From WJLY01 sp964562405 (lineage in GTDB: Bacteria; Joyebacterota; Joyebacteria; Joyebacterales; Joyebacteraceae): a DNA stretch of 64,000 bases. Numbering within the stretch: the stretch's first letter is position 1; the number at the start of each line of letters is the position of its first letter. The translations under genes and the position numbers were made by a program. Under the pieces are notes generated by a model, which was given only the letters and a program-made list of their open reading frames with translations, was not told where the DNA came from and ran no database searches. The stretch is taken from positions 7,375 to 71,374 of the forward strand of contig CAZLTC010000004.1 in NCBI GenBank assembly GCA_964562405.1, read 5' to 3'. Shown one piece after another: positions 43,778 through 50,616 of this stretch.

Positions 43778-45072
43778 GAACGAGACTTGCTGTGTGCATA
43801 GCACTGACGGCGGCGGCCCTCGTCGCCGTCTCGTGCACGACCGACGTGGCCACCAGACCGGTCGACCGTAAGGTGCTGTTGATAGGCATCGACGGTCTCG
43901 AATGGGACATCATGGGTCCGATGATCGAATCCGGCAGGCTTCCGAACCTGTCCAGGCTCGTGAGCGAGGGCGCGTGGGGAGAACTGAGGTCGCTCAAGAG
44001 CCTCGAGTCCCCGATGATCTGGACCAGCATCTCGACCGGCAAGGTGCCCGAGAAACACGGGATAACCGGTTTCACGACCAAGGCGGGAGCCAAACACGAG
44101 GGGGCCGTCCTGACGTCGAACTTCCGTGAGGCCAGGACGATCTGGGACATTCTGGGTGAGAAGGGACACACGGTCGGTGTCGTGATGTGGCTCGTCACCT
44201 GGCCGGCTGAGCCCGTGAACGGATACCTCGTGTCGGACTACATCAAGTACGATTGGAAGAACGCCGGCCGCGAGCAGGAGGACACGACGTATCCGCCCGA
44301 GCTGGCTGATGAACTGCTCCCGATGGTCGTCCGGCCCGACGACATTCCTAATTCGCGGATCGCCCGCTATGTGAACGGAAGCATGGCCGACGCGGCCCGC
44401 TTCGCCGTCCGCTTGCACACGCTCAAGAGCTGCATATCCCCCGACGAGACGGCCGAGGCCATATCGCTTCACCTCGCGCACACGAGGCCCACCGACTTCA
44501 CTACGGTGTACATGAGCGGCGTCGACATGGTGTGCCACCAATTCTGGGTCGATGCCTACCCGGGCAGCGGACCTCCGGTGAGCGACCGGGAGTCCGAGCT
44601 CTTCGGCCAGGTCATCGAGCGGTACTACGACAAAGCCGACTCGACGGTGGGGAAGTTCCTCGAGCTTGCCGACGAGAACACGACGGTCATTGTTAACTCG
44701 GACCACGGCCACTCGGGGCCGAAGCTTGTCGGGGACAAGTACGCCATTGGCACGGCCATGCACGACCCGACAGGTTTCATCGTGTTGTGGGGAAAGGACA
44801 TCGTGCACGGACGCGAGTTGGTGAGCCCCAGCGTGCTCGACATAACGCCCACGATACTCACGCTGTACGGTCTCCCGGTCGCCGATGACATGGACGGCAG
44901 GATCCTGGTCGAGGCCATCGAGCCCACGTTCCTGTCTGAGCACAAGGTCGCATCAATACCGACCTACGAAACGGACGGTCCGGACGAACTCACCGGCGAG
45001 GAGGACGACGTGGGTTCTCCGGTCGATGACGAGATCAAGGAGCGGCTCCGCTCCCTGGGATACATAGACTAG
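43774..45072 (+). CDS. Alkaline-phosphatase-superfamily phosphodiesterase, copy 2
   Basis: A 432-residue lipoprotein (lipobox near VAVSC21). The metal and catalytic residues are intact: Asp40 (IGIDGLEW), nucleophile Ser79 (SPMIWTSISTG), Asp251 and His255 (VDMVCHQFW), Asp310-His311 (SDHGHSG) and His330 (MHDPTG). It ends DDEIKERLRSLGYID. GTG 43774 overlaps the stop of copy 1 (GTGA), so they are coupled. It resembles copies 1 and 4 throughout, pointing to local duplication. Same functional limits as copy 1. Confidence 0.88.
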   Translation: MRTRLAVCIALTAAALVAVSCTTDVATRPVDRKVLLIGIDGLEWDIMGPMIESGRLPNLSRLVSEGAWGELRSLKSLESPMIWTSISTGKVPEKHGITGFTTKAGAKHEGAVLTSNFREARTIWDILGEKGHTVGVVMWLVTWPAEPVNGYLVSDYIKYDWKNAGREQEDTTYPPELADELLPMVVRPDDIPNSRIARYVNGSMADAARFAVRLHTLKSCISPDETAEAISLHLAHTRPTDFTTVYMSGVDMVCHQFWVDAYPGSGPPVSDRESELFGQVIERYYDKADSTVGKFLELADENTTVIVNSDHGHSGPKLVGDKYAIGTAMHDPTGFIVLWGKDIVHGRELVSPSVLDITPTILTLYGLPVADDMDGRILVEAIEPTFLSEHKVASIPTYETDGPDELTGEEDDVGSPVDDEIKERLRSLGYID

Positions 45073-45119
45073 CGGCGGGTCCGGAAGGAGCCGACGAAAG
45101 GCAGCGTTGGAGGATCGGA

Positions 45120-46358
45120 ATGAGGACCGACAGATTCATCGCAATCCTGGTCGTGATCGTCCTGGTCGCAGCAGCGGCGGTCTTCCTCTCGAAGCGGGCC
45201 TCTTCGACGGCGGCACCCGAACCCACACCTGAGGTGCCCGTGGCCGGAGCGGGCTCTCTCTCACTCCTCGTGGTAGGCGTAGAGGGTATGGACCTGTCGA
45301 TCGCCGAGAGGCTCGTGGGCGAGGGCAGAATGCCGAACCTCGAGGCGCTCATGGACGAGGGTGCCGTCTCGGAGTTCTCAACGCTGGGCAAGAACGTAGA
45401 TCGCAGAATAGCGTGGACGTCGCTCGTGACGGGAGTGAGTCCGGAGAATCAGGGCATCGGAGGAACCAAGGAATCGCCACGGGGGGACGTCGTCGAAGCG
45501 TCCCTCACGCCCAAGTCGAGGACGGTCGGCACGCTGTGGACCGCTTTGTCGGACTCGGGGACCCCAGTCGGCGTCCTCGGCTGGTGGGGCGACTGGCCGG
45601 TCGAGCAGCTGAACGGCGTCGTGCTCGCTCCGTATCAGACCTACCTGCTCGAACGAGAGCACAACGGACTGCCCGAGAAGCAGCTATATCCTCTCGAGTT
45701 TCTGGACACGGTGGACGGCCTCATGTCCGCCCCGGGCATCTACTCGAGGGTGGACCTGTCGCGGTTTGTCAACACGGAGAGCCCGCTCGGTCTCGAAGCG
45801 TTGATAGGGAAGGGCTATGAAGATCTCTCGATGGCGTATGCCGCAGACCGGTCGATGCTGAACGTCGCGAAGGCGGTCACCGCGGTAGACGATCTGGGTG
45901 CGGTGCTGGTTCTCCTGCCGGGCACCGAGACAGTGACGCAGCGGTTCTGGCACATGGCTCACCCCGAACAGGTCGACTGGGATTCGCTGACGGAGACCGT
46001 CAGTGACCTGGCGGGACGGCAGAGCGAGGCACTGGGCGGCGTGGTGGACAACTACTACGAAGCGGTCGACGAGATACTGGGAGAGCTGCTCGACCTCGCG
46101 TCCGAGGGAGCCACAGTCGCCGTCGTGAGTGACCATGGGTACGAGGGACTCCACTACGACAGCAACGGCAATCCCATGTTGGGCTACCACATGTATGACG
46201 AGACGGGGTTCTGGGTGATCGACGGCCCCAACGTCAAGAAGGGCCTCAGATGTGAGCGAGGCAGTATCCTCGACTTTGCCCCGACGCTCGCCGCCGCCGC
46301 GGGAGTTGATCTCGGTGACCGCGTCGAGGGCAGGATCTGCCGCGAGGCGCTGCAGTAG
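45120..46358 (+). CDS. Degenerate alkaline-phosphatase-superfamily paralogue, copy 3 (probable pseudoenzyme)
   Basis: A 412-residue paralogue with an N-terminal membrane anchor (about 6-23). By alignment with its neighbours the first metal Asp is Glu55 (VGVEGMD), the nucleophile Ser is Arg95 (RRIAWTSLVTG), and the Asp/His pair is Glu270 and Gln274 (GTETVTQRFW); only Asp338-His339 (SDHGYEG) and His357 (GYHMYDETG) remain. It also lacks the C-terminal RSLGYI box. The frame is open and the gene has GGAGG upstream, so it is not a decayed pseudogene; a regulatory, scaffolding or binding role is more likely than catalysis. Confidence 0.82.
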   Translation: MRTDRFIAILVVIVLVAAAAVFLSKRASSTAAPEPTPEVPVAGAGSLSLLVVGVEGMDLSIAERLVGEGRMPNLEALMDEGAVSEFSTLGKNVDRRIAWTSLVTGVSPENQGIGGTKESPRGDVVEASLTPKSRTVGTLWTALSDSGTPVGVLGWWGDWPVEQLNGVVLAPYQTYLLEREHNGLPEKQLYPLEFLDTVDGLMSAPGIYSRVDLSRFVNTESPLGLEALIGKGYEDLSMAYAADRSMLNVAKAVTAVDDLGAVLVLLPGTETVTQRFWHMAHPEQVDWDSLTETVSDLAGRQSEALGGVVDNYYEAVDEILGELLDLASEGATVAVVSDHGYEGLHYDSNGNPMLGYHMYDETGFWVIDGPNVKKGLRCERGSILDFAPTLAAAAGVDLGDRVEGRICREALQ

Positions 46359-46406
46359 GAGCCGGCGCTTCCTCCGGGAGGCAGCGCCAGGGGACGGGGG
46401 ACACTC

Positions 46407-47780
46407 ATGAGACTCTTCATCAAGCTGTCGGTCCTGGTCGTGGTTCTGGCGTTCATTGCATTCTGGTTCGTCAGACGCGACGGCGACACCGAGGTCGCGC
46501 GGGTGCACGACGCCGGCGGCGAACCGAAGGTCGTCATCATAGGCGTGGACGGACTCGACTGGGAGCGCGTCGACAGGCTGGCGTCCGCGGGCAGGCTGCC
46601 CAACCTGGAGCGTTTGAGGCAAGACGGAGCGTCGGGCATCCTGCACTCGATAGCGCCCTACCTTTCCCCAACCATCTGGACGAGCATTGCGACCGGCAAG
46701 CTCGAAGAGAAGCATGGCATCTGCGGATTCACAGTCTGCGGCGCGAAGGGCAGTTCGGACGTGGAACTGATGGACAGCCAGATGATCAAGTGCAGGACGC
46801 TCTGGGAGATCCTGCACTCGGCAGGGAGAACGTCGGGGGTAGTCGGCTGGCTGGTGACGTATCCTCCGGTTCCGGTAACGACCTACACGGTCACACCGAG
46901 GGCCATCGCGGCCATGTCTCTCCCTCCGAGTGGCAAGTCGCCGGGTCCGGAGGCCGTCGATCTCAGAGCCGCCGTCTATCCCGAGGAGCTGTGGGACGAG
47001 ATCTCCGGTCTGGGGATCAGACCCGCCGACATCCCCAAGGAAGATGTGCTGGCGCATCTTGGCACCCGGGACTACCTGGACAACGACACCGTGCAGAACC
47101 AAATGGACGCGATTGCGAGACGCCTGGCCGGTGACAGGACGACGATTGCGATCGCGCGCAAGCTCATGCCGGAGTATCCGACCGATCTCACGGCGATCTA
47201 CATCCGCAGCAGCGACATCATCAGCCATCTCTTCTGGAGGTACTGGGAGCCGGATTCATGGACGAGCGGCCCCATCGCTCCCGAGGTTGTCGAGACGCTC
47301 CGTACCGTCATCGACAGGTATTACGAGAGCGCCGATGCGATGGTCGGCCAGATACTCGCGGACGTGGATGACAACACCATCGTTATCATCTGCTCCGACC
47401 ACGGCTTCGCGGGGCACAGAGGGCATCCCGGGTTCGTGCCGTCGAGCGAGGGAGAGATGGCCTTCGGAGCAAGCATGCACCGCGAGAAGGGGGTTCTGAT
47501 CGTCGACGGTCCCGGCATCTTGCACGGTACGACCGTGGAGGGCGCGTCCCCTCTCGACATCACTCCAACCGTGCTGACGGCGTTGGGCCTTCCGACCGCC
47601 AGAGACATGGACGGCAGGCCGCTGACGGCCGTCTTCCAGCAGTCGTTCCTCGACCGCCATCCGGTCTCCTACGTGGACACGTACGAGATCGGGGAGCGTG
47701 TCAGGTCCGACGGTCCGAGTGAATCTCCGGTCGACGACGAGATCAAGGAGATGTTGAGGTCGCTCGGGTACATCAACTGA
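46407..47780 (+). CDS. Alkaline-phosphatase-superfamily phosphodiesterase, copy 4
   Basis: A 457-residue protein with an N-terminal membrane anchor (about 5-22) and no lipobox. The active-site residues are intact: Asp48 (IGVDGLDW), Ser in SPTIWTSIATG, Asp and His in SSDIISHLFW, CSDHGFAG and SMHREKG. It ends DDEIKEMLRSLGYIN. It is followed 16 bases later by a membrane glycosyltransferase on the same strand, which suggests a shared task in surface glycan or glycolipid modification (inference from context). Confidence 0.87.
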   Translation: MRLFIKLSVLVVVLAFIAFWFVRRDGDTEVARVHDAGGEPKVVIIGVDGLDWERVDRLASAGRLPNLERLRQDGASGILHSIAPYLSPTIWTSIATGKLEEKHGICGFTVCGAKGSSDVELMDSQMIKCRTLWEILHSAGRTSGVVGWLVTYPPVPVTTYTVTPRAIAAMSLPPSGKSPGPEAVDLRAAVYPEELWDEISGLGIRPADIPKEDVLAHLGTRDYLDNDTVQNQMDAIARRLAGDRTTIAIARKLMPEYPTDLTAIYIRSSDIISHLFWRYWEPDSWTSGPIAPEVVETLRTVIDRYYESADAMVGQILADVDDNTIVIICSDHGFAGHRGHPGFVPSSEGEMAFGASMHREKGVLIVDGPGILHGTTVEGASPLDITPTVLTALGLPTARDMDGRPLTAVFQQSFLDRHPVSYVDTYEIGERVRSDGPSESPVDDEIKEMLRSLGYIN

Positions 47781-47796
47781 CGAGACTGGCGGAGGC

Positions 47797-50268
47797 GTGA
47801 CCAACGCGGCCGTGCGGAACGCCGGCCGGCTGCGCCGCGCCGACGCGGGTATCCTGTACATGAGCAGCAGACGCAGCGCCGCGGCAGAGAGCGGCAGCAA
47901 GAGCAGAGTTCATCGAGCCTACGGGCGCGGCATTGCCGGCGCGCCATGGTTTCTGCCCGCGGTCGTGTTCGTCGTAGCGCTTGTCCTGAGGATCATCTAC
48001 GTCCTTCAGATCAGGCACACCCCGTTCTTCCAGACGCTCGGGCTCGACGCGCGCTTCTATGACCAGTGGGCCCGCTCCCTCGCCGCCGGGGAGGGACACG
48101 GCGGCCCATTCTTCATGTCCCCGCTCTATCCGTACTTCCTGGCCGGTCTCTACCGCCTGTTCGGCAGGGACCTGCTCATCGTGAGAGTTGTGCAGTCCAT
48201 CCTGGGGGCCGGCACTGCCGCGCTCGTATACCTCTTGGCGCTCGACCTCTTCGACCGTCGCGTGGCGACGATCGCCGGTTTCGTAGCGGCCTGCTACGGT
48301 GCTCTCATATTCTACGACGGCTCGGTCGTCATGACGCCCCTTCTGGTTTTCCTGAACGTTGCGGCCCTGACCGTGCTGGTCAAGGCAGACCGCGGCGGCC
48401 GGGCAATCCTGTTCGCGGCCTCCGGGGCCCTTCTCGGTCTGGCAGGCGTGGGCCGCGCCGCGGCCCTCTTGTTCGCTCCCATTGCATTCTGGTGGGTGCT
48501 CTTCGGAACGCGAGAGGCGTCGGCGAAGAACGGGAGCGGAGTGCGGGAGGCGTCGCGCAGGGCGGGCCGTGGGCGCGGTGCTGGACGACGCATCCGTGGA
48601 GAGCTGCGGTTGCGTGAGGCGGGGCTGTTCGCGGCCGGCGTGCTGCTTGTTCTCGCGCCCGTCACGATAAGGAACCTGGCCGTCTCGGGCCAGTTCATTC
48701 CCGTGACATCGAATGGCGGATTGAACTTCTACATCGGCAACAGCGCGATAGCCACGGGCGGCTATGCGATGCCTGAGGGTCTGGACATCGAGAGGGACCC
48801 CAGCGGAGCGTCGATCGCGGAGGCGGACGTCGGCAGGACGCTCAGTGCCTCCGAGGTCTCGTCCTACTGGTACTCGCGGTCGTGGAGCGACATCGGCGCA
48901 GATCCTGGGCGCTGGGCGGCGCTCCTGCTCCGCAAGCTGTCGTTCGTGATGAGCTCCTACGAACTGCCGCAGCTGGAGAACTTCGAGTTTCAACGTCACT
49001 ACTCCCGTCTGCTTTCTCTTCCGCTTCCCGGGTTCGGCCTCGTAGCGCCGCTTGGTGTCCTCGGGCTGATCCTGGCACTCCGCGACAGGCGGCGACGGCT
49101 GCTGGGTCTCTTCTTCGGCGCGTACGTGATCTCCATCGTGCTCTTCTTCGTACTCGCTCGGTACAGGCTCCCGGCCGCGCCGGTGCTCGCGATCGGCGCT
49201 TCGTACGTCGTGGTCGAGGCGTGCGATCGCGTGCGAGCGGGCGCTTTCCGACGGGCGGTGTGGCTGGTCCCTGCGGCGTTGGCGCTGGCATTTGTCGTGA
49301 ACGCCAACCTCTATTCCGTCGACCGGGAGAAGCCGTTCGCCCAGATCCACTACCGTCTGGGGATCATCTACGGGGATAGGGGCGACGTGGGGATGGCCTT
49401 GGCTGAGTACGGCCGGGCGATCGAGATCGACCCAACTTATCCCAAGAGCTACCTCAATCTCGGGGCGCTCCTGGCGAAGGAGGGTGAGTACGATGAGGCA
49501 GTGGCGGCTTTCAAGAAGGCGCTGGCGATAGACCCCGCGTACACGGAGGCGAGGGTCAACCTGGCCACCGTGCACATAGGAGAAGGAAGATACGCCGCCG
49601 CCGTCGGGGAGCTCCAGGCGGCCTTGGAGTACGATCCGGCGAGCGCGCTGGCGAGAACGCAGCTCGGCGTGGCGCTCTACAAGTCGGGACGCGTGGATGA
49701 GGCCCTGGCGGAGCTCGAGAAAGCGGAGGACGCCGACAGCGAGGGAAGCGAGAGGGCCGAGGTCGAGTTCTACAGGGCGCTGATAGAGAGGCCGGAGAAG
49801 GGCACGCTTCCGGCGGCGGCGGCAAGGGCCGTGGCCATGGCCGATTCACTGACACAGAACGGGAGGCCGGCTGAAGCGGCGGGTCTCCTCAGGGAGGCCG
49901 TGGAGCTTGCCCCCGACTCAGGCGTGCCGCTGCAGAAGCTGGCTCTCCTCGAGCGGAATATGGGCCTTCTGGAGGAGGCCATCGGGCACCTGAGAGAGGC
50001 ACTTCGGATCGATCCGGGCGTTTCGCACGGCCATTTCATGTTAGGTGTGTTTCTCAACGAAAGCGAGCAGCACTCCGCGGCGATCCAGGAGTACGAGGCT
50101 GAGCTGCGGCTCAACCCGACGTACGCGCCGGCGCACCGAAACCTCGCAACATCCTGTCTCTATTTCCTTGCCGATCGCAACCGCGCTCAGAAGCACTACC
50201 GGGAGTACCTGCGTCTGGGAGGTGAGCCCGTACCGCCTCTGGACGAAGCGCTGCTCGACACCGAGTAG
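47797..50268 (+). CDS. GT39/ArnT-like membrane glycosyltransferase fused to TPR repeats
   Basis: An 823-residue protein. The N-terminal half (about 48-510) has some ten membrane helices and resembles dolichol-phosphate-mannose or ArnT-type transferases: an acidic first loop with LDARFYDQWARSLAAGEG and the FFMSPLYPYFLAG motif that follows. The C-terminal part (about 513-815) is a run of tetratricopeptide repeats (HYRLGIIYGDRGDVGMALAE, AYTEARVNLATVHIGEGRYA and others) for protein contacts. Such enzymes transfer a sugar from a polyprenyl-phosphate donor to a lipid or protein outside the membrane. Target unknown. GTG 47797 is chosen with GGAGG just upstream. Confidence 0.85.
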   Translation: MTNAAVRNAGRLRRADAGILYMSSRRSAAAESGSKSRVHRAYGRGIAGAPWFLPAVVFVVALVLRIIYVLQIRHTPFFQTLGLDARFYDQWARSLAAGEGHGGPFFMSPLYPYFLAGLYRLFGRDLLIVRVVQSILGAGTAALVYLLALDLFDRRVATIAGFVAACYGALIFYDGSVVMTPLLVFLNVAALTVLVKADRGGRAILFAASGALLGLAGVGRAAALLFAPIAFWWVLFGTREASAKNGSGVREASRRAGRGRGAGRRIRGELRLREAGLFAAGVLLVLAPVTIRNLAVSGQFIPVTSNGGLNFYIGNSAIATGGYAMPEGLDIERDPSGASIAEADVGRTLSASEVSSYWYSRSWSDIGADPGRWAALLLRKLSFVMSSYELPQLENFEFQRHYSRLLSLPLPGFGLVAPLGVLGLILALRDRRRRLLGLFFGAYVISIVLFFVLARYRLPAAPVLAIGASYVVVEACDRVRAGAFRRAVWLVPAALALAFVVNANLYSVDREKPFAQIHYRLGIIYGDRGDVGMALAEYGRAIEIDPTYPKSYLNLGALLAKEGEYDEAVAAFKKALAIDPAYTEARVNLATVHIGEGRYAAAVGELQAALEYDPASALARTQLGVALYKSGRVDEALAELEKAEDADSEGSERAEVEFYRALIERPEKGTLPAAAARAVAMADSLTQNGRPAEAAGLLREAVELAPDSGVPLQKLALLERNMGLLEEAIGHLREALRIDPGVSHGHFMLGVFLNESEQHSAAIQEYEAELRLNPTYAPAHRNLATSCLYFLADRNRAQKHYREYLRLGGEPVPPLDEALLDTE

Positions 50269-50616
50269 CCCGGTGCGTGGGGGATTGGCGTTGACACCGC
50301 ACGTCGCGGCGTGATATACTCTTCCTTGAGTCGGGAAATAGCGAAGACGCTCCGCGTTGACGCCCTCCAATCCTGTGCAAACCCATGCGGAATTTGTGAG
50401 CGGGTGATTTTGCCCTGTTATCGATGCCCGAAAGGGCCGCTCCACACAACTGGGATTGCGCAGCAAGCTGACAGCAGGCTACTCACTCGTTGCGATCGCT
50501 CGGGCCGCGGCAGGCGGTTCGCCACACGCGATGCTTCGCGGTCGGGGAGTGAGAAGCAAGGTTAGGTGAAGGATGAGCTGGATCACCTTCAGTAGTATCG
50601 AGGGGGGAATGAGCGA
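50269..50616 (+). other. Long structured leader of the jelly-roll/T9SS surface protein
   Basis: After the promoter at 50291-50320 the predicted 5' leader is about 290 bases. It can form several stems: GCCC-GAAA-GGGC (about 50436-50447), CTCACTC (50482-50488) with GAGTGAG (50547-50553), and AGGTGA (50564-50569) with TCACCT (50583-50588). A 15-codon ORF, 50573-50620, ends in an ATGA overlap with the main start. I could not match the leader to a known riboswitch. Confidence 0.5.
50291..50320 (+). promoter_or_regulatory. Strong promoter of the jelly-roll/T9SS surface protein
   Basis: TTGACA (50291-50296), 18-base spacer, TATACT (50315-50320) with extended -10 TGA. Confidence 0.75.

Noticed and set aside
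50311..50565. A Cys-rich 84-codon ORF in the leader of the T9SS jelly-roll gene
   Set aside because: Its GTG start lies within the promoter spacer, upstream of the predicted transcript start, and there is no ribosome binding site.
50577..50592. Resemblance to the 3' end of 16S rRNA (GCTGGATCACCTTC)
   Set aside because: Only about 13 bases match and nothing upstream resembles 16S rRNA. It lies in a protein-gene leader and is explained by the local AGGTGA/TCACCT stem.
50321..50616. A c-di-GMP-I riboswitch in the leader of the T9SS jelly-roll gene
   Set aside because: A GCAAACC string and a GAAA tetraloop are present, but the order, the second helix and the tetraloop receptor of that class could not be found.
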